NCBI GenBank assembly: GCA_027317105.1
Contig: DAHVFH010000007.1
Span: 1-21,159 of the forward strand
Direction: 5' to 3'
DNA from: Cytophagales bacterium
GTDB taxonomy: Bacteria > Bacteroidota > Bacteroidia > Cytophagales > Cyclobacteriaceae
Length of the DNA stretch: 21,159 nucleotides
Positions 7,852-16,600 of the stretch are shown here, in pieces. The stretch's first letter is position 1; every line of letters starts with the position of its first letter. Below the pieces are notes generated by a model. The model was not told the origin of the DNA, made no database searches, and saw only the letters and a list, made by a program, of their open reading frames with translations. A program made the position numbers and the translations under genes.

Positions 7852-7856
7852 TAATT
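7829..7856. promoter_or_regulatory. Candidate operator of the ArsR/CadC-like repressor (12-4-12 inverted repeat)
   Basis: The left arm AATTATTTACTT (7829-7840) and the reverse complement of the right arm (7845-7856), AATTATTTGCTT, agree at 11 of 12 positions around a 4-base spacer. ArsR/SmtB proteins typically bind imperfect 12-2-12 palindromes of A/T-rich sequence. The site covers the space between the candidate -33 and -7 elements, so a bound repressor would block transcription. Confidence 0.7.
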
Positions 7857-7984
7857 AAATTAAAATTTCTGACGCATATCAAATAAGAGTGTGCGGGGTG
7901 GGATTGGGCTCTTGCTAGCACGTTGGCATTCGAAGAAGTTCACAATGCCGTCCATCGGGAAGCGTTGGTGGTGATGTATCGTTA

Positions 7985-8122
7985 ATCCTATTTCGTCAGC
8001 AGTTTGTTTTGAAATTTACTCTTCGCGCTGGTGGTCGCCAAGCATTTGCCCGATGAGATGGAAATGGTTATTCATGATCACAAAAGCGTATATAGTTACT
8101 CGCTTTTGTGTGGCCAAAAAGT
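7985..8122 (-). pseudogene. Remnant of an IS200/REP-type Y1 (HUH) transposase
   Basis: The minus strand from about 8122 encodes FLATQKRVTIYAFVIMNNHF followed by HLIGQMLGDHQREE and a stop. This is the HUH segment (H-F-H) of Y1 single-strand transposases related to the REP-associated type. After the stop, KF-like coding appears out of frame, as if a stretch had been deleted. The N-terminus and the region of the catalytic tyrosine are absent. The gene is dead; no flanking element ends are visible. Confidence 0.65.
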
Positions 8123-8142
8123 GAAGCTGAATATACCGGAGC

Positions 8143-8177
8143 GTTTGACCCCTATGTACCGATAATGGTTTGACCCC
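8143..8177. repeat. Direct repeats of an IS21-type element end
   Basis: The decamer GTTTGACCCC occurs at 8143-8152 and 8168-8177, a spacing of 25 bases. Repeated end sequences are typical of IS21-family elements, and the repeats lie just beyond the stop codon of an istB remnant, where an IS21 end is expected. Confidence 0.6.
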
Positions 8178-8212
8178 ACCCATTCGTACTAAAATTTGAT
8201 GGCGTAAAGGTA

Positions 8213-8322
8213 TTAGATTTTCTTTGAGTTAGTAGTTGATTTTTTACGTAGTGATTCTCCCTTTAATTCAATGCGGTTTGCGTTGGTTAAAAGTCGGTCC
8301 ATTATCGCATCAGCCAAGGTGA
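8213..8322 (-). pseudogene. istB 3' remnant (IS21-family helper ATPase)
   Basis: The minus strand reads TLADAIMDRLLTNANRIELK followed by GESLRKKSTTNSKKI and a TAA stop at 8213-8215. The segment (I/L)DR....RIELKGES.RKK is the characteristic C-terminal end of IstB, the ATPase helper of IS21 transposition. Only about 36 residues are left; the Walker motifs and istA are missing. At its upstream edge, about 8319-8324, the frame passes directly into an IS5-like transposase fragment, so it was cut by insertion or deletion. Confidence 0.75.
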
Positions 8323-8560
8323 CCGCGTGTTGCGCTGGCGTGGGCTACCGTAAAACTTGCATCCACAAGTTGCCCTTCGTTGAATATCAATCCCTTCGAT
8401 TCCAAATATTTTTTGAATTGATCGAAGACTTCTTCCACAAGCCCTGTGCGTGTGAGGTTCTCCCGGAATGCCCATACTGTTTTTTTCGTCAGGGGCTTTG
8501 TCGTCTGTGTCAAGGTCAAGGAATTTTTTGAAACTTGCCCGGTCTATTATTTGATAATCA
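8319..8560 (-). pseudogene. IS5-like transposase N-terminal remnant with two frameshifts
   Basis: Reading the minus strand from 8560 down, one frame gives IDRASFKKFLDLDTDDKAPD, a second gives TVWAFRENLTRTGLVEEVFD and, further on, GLIFNEGQLVDASFTVA, and a third gives PRQRNTR. Together they match the order of the N-terminal half and the first catalytic Asp region (VDASFT..PRQRNTR) of IS5/IS1182-type transposases. Two single-base shifts (near 8490 and near 8345) separate the frames. The C-terminal half is gone, replaced by the istB remnant. No terminal inverted repeat was found. Confidence 0.75.
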
Positions 8561-8587
8561 AATAGTTAAATTATAGAACCTCCCTAT

Positions 8588-8865
8588 TGCAAATTTTGGA
8601 TCTATCACACTCATCACTTATGGTACCAGCTGAATAAGCGGTTGAAGAAATGGGTTAAGTGGGAGAAGCGGCTTTATAAATTCGCATCTGTGCGGTGGCT
8701 TAAGAAGAAGTATGAAGAAAGGCCGAACTTATTCGCACACTGGAAATTGGTATATCCAAAATGTAGAAATACATTTGTGATTGAACAGGAAGAGCCGTAT
8801 GAAGGGAGACTTTCACGTACGGTTGTGTGAGAACCTAAGGGTGAAACTCCCTAGGGTGACTCGAC
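8588..8865 (+). mobile_element. Group II intron 3' fragment: maturase C-terminus, domain V and domain VI
   Basis: From about 8588 the plus strand encodes LWYQLNKRLKKWVKWEKRLY and, further on, PNLFAHWKL, the C-terminal end of a group II intron reverse transcriptase/maturase. It is followed at once by a canonical domain V (8792-8825): AGC triad at 8793-8795 paired with the 3' strand, stem, GAGA tetraloop at 8806-8809 and a two-base CG bulge at 8816-8817. A domain VI stem follows (arms ACCTAAGGG and CCCTAGGGT, one A-A mismatch), then ACTCGAC with a candidate branch-point A seven bases from the predicted 3' end at 8865. The reverse-transcriptase palm, domains I-III and the 5' end are absent, so the intron cannot splice or move by itself. 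Confidence 0.85.
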
Positions 8866-8882
8866 TAGCAGTATTAGGGCCC

Positions 8883-9163
8883 GGACAATTTAGTCATCTA
8901 ACGGGGTGACACTCTACTAACAAAGATTTCCCACATGACAAGTGAACTTCTTCAGGACAACTTGGACTAGAAAAAATAGTAACGTTTAGCTGTGCCAGCC
9001 AGAGGACAAATATGTTTTCAAAATGCGCACCAAGCACATTTGATTTTTGCCAACATACTAAGCCAAAAATAAATAATAAAAGAATTTAAACTTTGCCAAC
9101 ACTCAAAATGAATTGAGTAATTTAAATTTAGAATAGAATAATGTAAACGAATAAAGAGCCGAG
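8883..9163. other. Gene-free leader between intron remnant and antiporter gene
   Basis: No gene is visible. The part nearest the antiporter holds an inverted repeat ACTCAA-N6-TTGAGT (9101-9118). A weak promoter candidate has TTTG at 9092-9095 and TAATTTAA at 9118-9125 with a 22-base spacer. The inverted repeat would sit between those two elements and might be an operator. Both calls are tentative. Confidence 0.35.
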
Positions 9164-11317
9164 ATGACAGATTTTTTTAAACACTTAATGCACGAATTTG
9201 AACTGCCACTGGGAAATCCAGTACTGATATTTTCTTTAATCCTGTTTATCATTCTGTTATCCCCCATTCTCCTGAGAAGATTAAATATTCCCGGAATCAT
9301 TGGATTAATTATAGCAGGAGTAATTATCGGTCCGCATGGATTTAACATCCTTGCAAAAAACTCTGCAATTGAATTATTTTCAACTATCGGACTTCTTTAT
9401 ATCATGTTCATTGCAGGGCTTGAGCTGGACATGAACGAATTTAAATCGTACCGAAACAAGAGTCTTATGTTTGGGCTTTTTACATTTATTTTTCCATTAG
9501 GAATAGGATTTCCAGTATGTTATTACTTGCTCGGATATGACTTTAATGCCAGTTTTCTTACGGCCAGTATGTTTGCAACGCACACGCTTGTTGCTTATCC
9601 GATTGTCAGTAAATTAGGTATCTCAAAAAATCAGGCGGTTGCCATTACCGTTGGAGGGACAATCTTAACCGATACGGCAGTTCTTATCATTCTGGCTGTA
9701 ATTATGGGAAACAGCCAAGGTAATTTAAATCAGGAATTTTGGATAAGACTGGGAGTTTCATTAGCCATTTTCTCAGCTATTATGTTTTTTATAATTCCAA
9801 GAATTGCCAAATGGTTTTTTAGGAAAATGGAAAGCGAAAAACACTCCCACTATATTTTTGTCCTTGCTGTAGTGTTCTTTGCAGCATTTTTGGCAGAAAT
9901 AGCAGGTGTTGAACCAATAATAGGTGCTTTCGTTGCAGGGTTAGCCCTAAATAAACTCATTCCGCATTCATCTGCATTGATGAACCGAATTGAATTTATA
10001 GGCAACTCATTATTCATTCCGTTTTTCCTCATAAGCGTAGGCATGTTGGTTGATATGAGCATAATTTTAAGTGGTCCTATGGCTCTTATTGTAGCAGGAA
10101 CACTTTCTGTTGTGGCTTTGTTTGGGAAATGGTTTGCTGCATTCTTTACGCAACTTGTGTTCAAATATTCCAAAGCACAACGACAACTTATTTTTGGACT
10201 TAGCAGCGCTCATGCCGCAGCGACTCTAGCAGTAATTTTAGTCGGTTACAAAGCTGAGATACTGGACGAGAATATCCTGAACGGAACCATCATACTAATT
10301 CTAATAACTTGCATAGTTGCTTCATTTGCTACAGAAAAAGCCGCTAAAAAGATTGTGATTGAATCCGAAGATAATACAGACAGTCTTGTAAAAGCAAATG
10401 GCGGGCACAATGAACACATCCTTTTGCCAATTGCAAATGCTTCAAATATAGAAAAGCTTCTCGAACTTGCTATTTTCATTAAGGACAAGAAATCAGTAAG
10501 CCCTATATCAATTCTTTCAGTGGTCTCTAATAACAGTGAAGCCGAAATTAATATTCTGAAGACGAGAAACAAGCTGGAAGAATTTGTAAGGCAAGCCTCA
10601 GCGTCCGAAACAAAAGTAAACATCATCACAACCATTGACCATAATGCAGCAAGTGGGATAGCTCGTATTTCACGAGAAATTATGGCCGACATCATTGTTT
10701 TGGGGTGGCCTCAACGTACAGGCTTCATTGATAAATTAATTGGCGAGAAAGTAGACAGTATATTAAGCAATACTGATAAGACCACCTTTATTTGTCACTT
10801 GGCAAAACCATTGGTATTGCACAAAAGAATTGTTATTGCAGCGCCACCCTTGACAGAACATGAAAACGGTTTCGGGTTGTGGGTAACCAAGATAGCTAAA
10901 CTGGCTCAGGAACTGAGTATTCCAGTTCTGCTTTACTGCAATGAAGCAACGGAGAAAGCAATTGAGAAGTTATTCAAAAAGACAAAACTGATAGCATCAA
11001 TTACAGTTACAAGATTTTCGGAATGGGAAGATTTTCTGGTGCTTTCACGAAATGTTCAGGATGAAGATTTGTTTATACTGGTTTCTGCCAGAAAAGGAGC
11101 TACTTATTTAGGAGTACTTGACAACTTGCCTGTTAAACTTGAAAAACACTTTGCGGTTAACAGCAGGTTCGTAATCTATCCTCAGCAATATGCTGACAAC
11201 ATAAGTAGCGAGCAGTATAGTAACTTTTCAGCAGAATCATTGAACAAGGGAATTGAAGCAGTGCAGAAAATTGGCAAAAGCATAAGTTCTATTTTTAAGA
11301 AAAAAAACAATGAATAA
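9164..11317 (+). CDS. CPA2-family cation:proton antiporter with Usp-like C-terminal region
   Basis: A 717-residue protein. Residues about 18-390 hold 11-13 hydrophobic segments of the Na+/H+ exchanger fold, with the typical NIPGIIGLIIAGVIIGPHG near residue 41, GLELDM near 85 and the ion-site region GGTILTDTAVLI (D170). The second half of the transporter contains EPIIGAFVAGLALNKLIP (near 250) and SVGMLVDM (near 291). From about residue 410 a soluble cytoplasmic part has two alpha/beta segments resembling universal stress protein domains (for example NEHILLPIANASNIEKLLEL and RISREIMADIIVLGWPQR), which may bind nucleotide and regulate transport. The protein exchanges K+ or Na+ for protons; the ion cannot be told. 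It is a single-gene unit between inverted group II intron remnants, with no frameshift, so it may be cargo of a former mobile region. Confidence 0.88.
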   Translation: MTDFFKHLMHEFELPLGNPVLIFSLILFIILLSPILLRRLNIPGIIGLIIAGVIIGPHGFNILAKNSAIELFSTIGLLYIMFIAGLELDMNEFKSYRNKSLMFGLFTFIFPLGIGFPVCYYLLGYDFNASFLTASMFATHTLVAYPIVSKLGISKNQAVAITVGGTILTDTAVLIILAVIMGNSQGNLNQEFWIRLGVSLAIFSAIMFFIIPRIAKWFFRKMESEKHSHYIFVLAVVFFAAFLAEIAGVEPIIGAFVAGLALNKLIPHSSALMNRIEFIGNSLFIPFFLISVGMLVDMSIILSGPMALIVAGTLSVVALFGKWFAAFFTQLVFKYSKAQRQLIFGLSSAHAAATLAVILVGYKAEILDENILNGTIILILITCIVASFATEKAAKKIVIESEDNTDSLVKANGGHNEHILLPIANASNIEKLLELAIFIKDKKSVSPISILSVVSNNSEAEINILKTRNKLEEFVRQASASETKVNIITTIDHNAASGIARISREIMADIIVLGWPQRTGFIDKLIGEKVDSILSNTDKTTFICHLAKPLVLHKRIVIAAPPLTEHENGFGLWVTKIAKLAQELSIPVLLYCNEATEKAIEKLFKKTKLIASITVTRFSEWEDFLVLSRNVQDEDLFILVSARKGATYLGVLDNLPVKLEKHFAVNSRFVIYPQQYADNISSEQYSNFSAESLNKGIEAVQKIGKSISSIFKKKNNE

Positions 11318-11335
11318 GTTAAAGTTAGATTTTAT

Positions 11336-11362
11336 CAAATTAGCCTCACGTTAACTAATTTG
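11336..11362 (+). terminator. Hairpin downstream of the antiporter gene, possible terminator
   Basis: CAAATTAG (11336-11343) pairs perfectly with CTAATTTG (11355-11362) around an 11-base loop, 18 bases after the stop codon. There is no clear T run, so it may be a weak or factor-aided terminator, or only protect the 3' end. Confidence 0.35.
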
Positions 11363-11496
11363 TCAAAATGTTTCTTCAATCTGAAGCCATCAGTGGTACA
11401 AATTCTACCTTAGTTAAAACGAAAAGTGAGAACCAACCGTTTGGGACAAAAAATTGAGCTACGAATGAAGCGAGGAGAAGGGCCCTACTACTGCCA

Positions 11497-11551
11497 ATCG
11501 AGTAGCCCGCCCCACTAGCGGATGCTAGCGGGGAGAGGCTCTCACACCACC
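11497..11551 (-). mobile_element. Second group II intron 3' end (domain VI only), inverted
   Basis: The minus strand reads GGTGGTGTGAGAGCC, the usual link from domain V to VI, then a strong hairpin (CCCCGCTAGC and GCTAGTGGGG with loop ATCC, 11512-11535) and GGGCT-ACTCGAT ending at 11497. The final ACTCGAT places a candidate branch-point A seven bases from the 3' end, as in the remnant at 8588-8865. Domain V proper is missing: only its last bases are recognisable before unrelated sequence. No maturase sequence is left. Confidence 0.65.
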
Positions 11552-11667
11552 TTTAGACTTGCAGAACAATAATTTAAAAGATATAATAGTAGTAATAGTA
11601 CTTTTTCTTTTTTGGTTCTTTTTTCTTTTTGTGAATAGTGTGAATTTGTGGACAACATACAGAAGTC
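11552..11667. other. Junction between intron remnant and signalling operon
   Basis: A/T-rich spacer with pyrimidine-rich runs near 11601-11631 and no gene. It is the 3' flank of the signalling operon (minus strand); no hairpin with T run was found. Confidence 0.4.
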
Positions 11668-12822
11668 CTAGTTTGGCAAAGAAAAATAGAAAGTAGCACC
11701 TTCGTCGGGTTTTCCCTCTGCCCAAACCCTTCCTCCATGTTTACTAATGATACGTTTAACGATGGCCAATCCAATACCTGTCCCTTCAAATTCTGAAGTC
11801 GTATGCAATCGCTGAAATACACCAAATAGTTTGTCGGAGTATTTCATGTTGAATCCCGCGCCATTGTCTTTAACACTATAGACTGTTTCGCCTCCCTGTT
11901 TGATACAGTTGATTTCTATTTGGGGGCTCTCCTTTTTGGTGGAATACTTAATCGCATTGGATAAGAGATTTATCCAAACCTGGGTAAGCAAAGAATGATC
12001 CGCATTGACAGGCAACAACGGATTCAATATGATTCTAGCACTGTGGTGTATAGCACTGCCGATCTCGCTAATGATATTTTGTACAAGTCTCGCAACGTCA
12101 ATTTCTGATTTCTCGACCTGCTGCCTTCCCAACTTCGAAAGCCTAAGTAGATCATCAATGAGGTTATTCATTTTATTGACATTACCCTGAATACTACCCA
12201 GCAGCCTTTTAGCTTCATCATCTAACCTGTCCCCATAATCTTCCAAAAGGATACCCGAATGGCCTTTCAAAATTCGGAGGGGAGCCCTCAAATCATGTGA
12301 GACAGAATAAGAAAATGATTCGAGTTCCCTATTAGTGGTTTCCAATTGCGTCAGATTCTTCTGCAATTCTGAATTTAGCTCTTTGATTTGTCTATCCGCT
12401 TTTTCTAGGGATAGGTTTTTTTCGATCAGCTCCTTTCTTTGCAATTGGATCTTAAGAAAGACAGCAACCTTGGCCTTTGTAACTTCGGGGTCGAGTGGTT
12501 TAGAAAGGTAATCTATAGCGCCTTCCTCAAATCCTTTCATAATGAAATGACGCTCTTTCTTTTCGGCCGATGCAAAAATGATTGGGACATCCTTCGTTCG
12601 CTTGTTCGACTTCAATATTTTGGCCACTTCAAATCCATCTATCTCGGGCATTTGTACATCCAGGATGATCAGATCAATCATTTGGTCAAGCGCAATCTTC
12701 AAACCATCCTTTCCGTTTTGTGCACTCAAAAAAAGCCTTTCCGGCCTCTCCAATAATTTTTCTAAGGCATAAATATTCGCAGGTTTGTCATCGATTATTA
12801 GTATTACCATCTTGCTTTCCAT
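11668..12822 (-). CDS. Receiver-histidine kinase protein (REC-HisKA-HATPase)
   Basis: About 384 residues, cytoplasmic, no membrane segment. An N-terminal receiver domain has the acidic pair in ILIIDDKPANIYALEKLL and the phospho-acceptor Asp in LIILDVQMPEIDGFEV, with KP of SKPLDP as the conserved lysine. A coiled-coil linker (about residues 125-165) leads to the kinase core with H-box SVSHDLRAPLRIL, N-box NLLSNAIKYS, G1 box VKDNGAGFNM and G2 box GTGIGLAIVKRI. The N-terminal receiver followed by a kinase suggests it is driven by phosphotransfer from the hybrid kinase upstream in the operon. I chose the ATG at 12820-12822, two bases after the cheR-type stop codon; a GTG at 12834 would add four residues and overlap that gene. 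No DNA-binding output domain is present. Confidence 0.88.
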   Translation of the reverse strand: MESKMVILIIDDKPANIYALEKLLERPERLFLSAQNGKDGLKIALDQMIDLIILDVQMPEIDGFEVAKILKSNKRTKDVPIIFASAEKKERHFIMKGFEEGAIDYLSKPLDPEVTKAKVAVFLKIQLQRKELIEKNLSLEKADRQIKELNSELQKNLTQLETTNRELESFSYSVSHDLRAPLRILKGHSGILLEDYGDRLDDEAKRLLGSIQGNVNKMNNLIDDLLRLSKLGRQQVEKSEIDVARLVQNIISEIGSAIHHSARIILNPLLPVNADHSLLTQVWINLLSNAIKYSTKKESPQIEINCIKQGGETVYSVKDNGAGFNMKYSDKLFGVFQRLHTTSEFEGTGIGLAIVKRIISKHGGRVWAEGKPDEGATFYFSLPN

Positions 12823-12824
12823 AA

Positions 12825-13649
12825 TTATTTGCACCTGATGTATATCTTTTCCTTCCTATCAATCACATCAAACTTTTCTTTCTGGCCAGAAAATAAAAGC
12901 GATTCTTTATCACCAAGGCCTAGAAAGCCAAAAGGACACATACTGTTGTAAAAGAGATCAACCACTTTATCCTGTAGGCGTTGATTAAAATACATCAGCA
13001 CGTTGCGGCAAATGATCAATTGGAATTCATTGAATGATTTATCGGTTGCAAGGTTGTGGGGCGAGAACAAAATATTCTGGCTTAACGATTTTTCGAATAA
13101 AACAGAATTGTATTTTGCGGTATAATATTCCGAAAAAGCATTCTTTCCACCGGCATTTAGATAATTTTTGGTATAGGTCTTCATTGCCGCTAGGGAGTAA
13201 ACCCCCTGCTTGGCGACTTTCAATGATTTTTGGTTGATGTCAGTGGCATATATTATCGATTTTTCTAATAGCCCTTCTTCCCTTAACAAGATTGCAACTG
13301 AATAGGCTTCTTCACCCGTTGCACAACCAGCCAACCATATTTTTATTACTGGATACGTGGCCAATCTCTTCACCACCTTCTCCCTCATACTTTTATAAAA
13401 GGAAGGATCCCGAAACATTTCGGTCACCGTTATTGAAAGGTCCTGAACGAACTCTTCAAAGATGCCTTCATCTTTAAGGAGGAGCTTTCCAAGCTTATCA
13501 AGTGTGCCAAGCCCTTTGTTCTTCATGAAATTAATTATCCTTCTTTTTACAGACGGTTCGGCATAATCTGTAAAATCATATCCATATATAAATCGGATAG
13601 ACTCCAGAAGTTCCTTGTATTCGGCCGTTCCGATAAAGGGTCCCATCAT
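12825..13649 (-). CDS. cheR: CheR-type SAM-dependent protein-glutamate methyltransferase
   Basis: A 274-residue cytoplasmic enzyme. The N-terminal CheR helical domain (about residues 8-75) is followed by TEMFRDPSFYKSM (from about 75), the SAM-binding glycine-rich motif WLAGCATGEEAYSVAI (105-120), the acidic YATDIN (134-139), and ICRNVLMYF (213-221), all typical of CheR. The family methylates glutamate side chains of chemoreceptors. No methyl-accepting receptor and no cheB is in the window, so the substrate may be the coiled-coil segment of the neighbouring hybrid kinase or something encoded elsewhere. It lies 8 bases after the hybrid kinase and 2 bases before the receiver-kinase gene, so the three are surely one operon. 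The start is one of two adjacent ATGs. Confidence 0.9.
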   Translation of the reverse strand: MMGPFIGTAEYKELLESIRFIYGYDFTDYAEPSVKRRIINFMKNKGLGTLDKLGKLLLKDEGIFEEFVQDLSITVTEMFRDPSFYKSMREKVVKRLATYPVIKIWLAGCATGEEAYSVAILLREEGLLEKSIIYATDINQKSLKVAKQGVYSLAAMKTYTKNYLNAGGKNAFSEYYTAKYNSVLFEKSLSQNILFSPHNLATDKSFNEFQLIICRNVLMYFNQRLQDKVVDLFYNSMCPFGFLGLGDKESLLFSGQKEKFDVIDRKEKIYIRCK

Positions 13650-13657
13650 TCAAGGTG

Positions 13658-16600
13658 TTATCGGTAAAGCCAAACACGCATCAGTGAAAGCAGTTGCTCC
13701 ACATTAACAGGCTTTGAAATATAGTCCGACATGCCCACGGTTAAGCATTTTTCTTTGTCCCCTTTCATCGCTTTAGCTGTTAACGCGATAATAGGAAGCT
13801 TAGTGAATTCAGCCATTTTCCTGATCTCAGCGGTGGCCTCATACCCATCCATCACAGGCATCATTACATCCATCAAAACCAGATCGATCGTTGGATTTCC
13901 TTTGAGGGTTTCTAACGCAGCGATCCCGTTTTCAGCCGTTATACAATACAAGCCCTCATCTTCAAGTGCATTTGTTAAAGAGTAGATGTTCCGGATGTCG
14001 TCATCCACAAGAAGTATTTTTTTACCCTTTAATATTTCATCGACCTTGTGCAGTTTTCTGATTATTGCTTGTTTTTCTTTCGGTAGCCGTGACTCCACAC
14101 GGTGAAGGAACAATATGGTCTCATCCAGCAAACGCTCATGGGAGTCAGCCGTTTTTAGCACTACAGTGTCGGCAAGCTTGCTGAGACGGTCGTTATCTTC
14201 TTTTTTTAGATCCTTGCCTGTATAAACAACAATCGGAATATGGTTCAGCCTATTGTTCGCTTTTATCCTTTCAAGCAATTCAAATCCTGACATATCGGGC
14301 AGGCCCAAGTCAACAATAATACAATCAAAAGTATCTTTCTCTAATTTTTCATAGGCCTCTATTCCCCTGAAGGCAGAGAAACATCTCACATCACCATTTC
14401 CGATCAATTCCCTTATGGCAGTGTTCTGCATTTCATTGTCCTCAACAATCAATAGGTTCTTGAGTTTTCGATTGGTGAACTGGTGTATGTTGTCAAACAC
14501 CCTTTGCAAACCTGCCATTGTCACAGGCTTATTGATGTAATCGAATGCCCCTAATTTTAGCCCTTCTTTTTTTTGATCGTAAGCGGATATAATCTGAACA
14601 GGGATATGCCTCAAATCGGGATCATTTTTTATTTGTTTCAGTACCTGGATCCCATCCATAACAGGCATCTTCATATCGAGAAGGATTGCATCGGGTTTGT
14701 AATGCCGCGCATAACTTATACCGGTATTTCCCTGAGGTGCAATAATCCCTTTATAGTTACGACCCCTGACAAAATCGAGAAGCACGTTTGCAAATTGTTC
14801 ATCATCTTCTATGATTAATACGACCCTGTCATTCTCCTGAATATGTTTACGGTCATCATGCGCATCGGTTTCATCGGTTTGTTCCGTATGGATTATTGTT
14901 GGTTTCTTCTCAAGTGTTTTCTCTATTACTTCAATTTGTTTATCTGATACGACAACAAACGAAGGATCAAAATCGATGGGCAGGTACAGCGTAAAGGTGC
15001 TTCCCTTTCCTTCTTGGCTCTCCAGTTGAATTTCGCCCCCTAACACTAGCGCAAGCTCCCGGCTTATCGATAAACCCAGTCCAGTTCCACCGTATTTTCT
15101 TTTCGTAGAACCGTCCACTTGCTGAAATGCTTCGAATATGACATTGCGCTTATCTTCAGGGATACCTATTCCTGTGTCGGAAACTGCGAAAGCAACAATA
15201 TTTGTGGTTGAACTTAGGTATTTGCTTTTGAACGATACACTTGAAGATGGTTTATTAATTCTTAAAGTGACTTTGCCACCATCACTGGTGAATTTGAAAG
15301 CATTGGATAGCAAGTTTCTAAGGATTTGCTCGATTCGCTGTAAGTCCGTTTTCATCGAAGGAGGAAGAGCCTTCTCATTTAGGTCTATTTCAAATTCGAC
15401 AGACTTGCTTTTTGCCACTTCGGAAAACATTAATGAAAGATTCGAGGTGATGTGCTGGAACAGGGCCTCGCCAATGTCCAATTGCATCTTTCCCGCCTCA
15501 ACTTTTGAGAGGTCAAGGATTTCATTTATTAAATTGAGCAGATCGTTTCCAGAATTGTAAATGTTCTTCGCGAACTCTACCTCTTTTTGCCCCAGTGTAT
15601 TGTTCTTGTTTTCTGAAATAAGTTGTGCCAGAATTAGGATGCTGTTCAAAGGGGTGCGAAGTTCATGGGACATGTTGGCAAGAAACTCGGATTTGTACTT
15701 GCTGGTGATTTCAATCTGCCGGGCTTTGATCTCAATTTCAGTTTTTGCGCTCTCCAACGTATCTTTTTGCTCTTCCAGAAGATTGGCTTTTTCTTCTAAC
15801 TCATCGTTGGTCTGCCTCAATTCTTCCTGTTGGGCTTTTAGCTCCAATTCTGACTTTTCGAGAAGTTCCGTCTTGGCATGTAGTTCCTCATTGGATTGTT
15901 TCAATTCCTCCTGTTGGGCTTCCAGTTCTTCCGCTTGCCGCTGGGTTTCCTCCAACAACTCCTTCATCTTTTCCCGTGATTGCGCTGATATGATGGCAAT
16001 GGCAATGCTGTCCACAACGATCGGCAAGTATTGTTTTTGCAGCTCGGTAAATCCATGAAGGCTGCCCAGCTCAATAACACCAACCACACGATCCTCAAAA
16101 ACAATAGGACAAGCTACAATGCTTTTCGGTGAAGCTTCCCCAAAACTTGAATTAATGGTAAAATAGTCCACAGGAATATCGTTGAGAAAAATAGATCTTT
16201 TCTCCACAGCAGCTTGCCCGACTATCCCTTCGCCAAACTGGACAACTGGAAATTCCTTTTTGGATTTATCAATTGAATGGGCACCCACCAACTTCAGAAT
16301 GCTACTCGCCTCTTCCGTGATGTAGATCGCTCCAATGTGGGCGCTAAGGTAGGTTGCCAGTTGATTGATAATTGTTTGCGACAGCTCGGCTAATGACTTG
16401 TTGCCCTGCATGCCCTTTATTAACTCTCCACTCCCCGACAAGTTCCAGTTCTTATTGGCTGTTTCTGATTCAGCTCTTCGAAGTGCTTTAAGGTTGGCCC
16501 TGATAAGGAAGTAGACGACAAGCAGTACCAAGACAATTGCCGATAACAAAACAATAAATATGAGATTGAAATTGTTCGCATCGCCCTCACTCGCCCGCCT

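Noticed and set aside
8271..8531. 86-codon plus-strand ORF in the mobile-element region
   Set aside because: The complementary strand has recognisable istB and IS5-like sequence, so this frame is a shadow.
10246..10695. 149-codon minus-strand ORF inside the antiporter gene
   Set aside because: Antisense of a clearly coding region with conserved family motifs; no independent support.
15561..16058. 165-codon plus-strand ORF, Ser/Phe-rich
   Set aside because: It is the antisense shadow of the coiled coil of the hybrid kinase; the Ser/Phe bias is the complement of Glu/Lys-rich codons.
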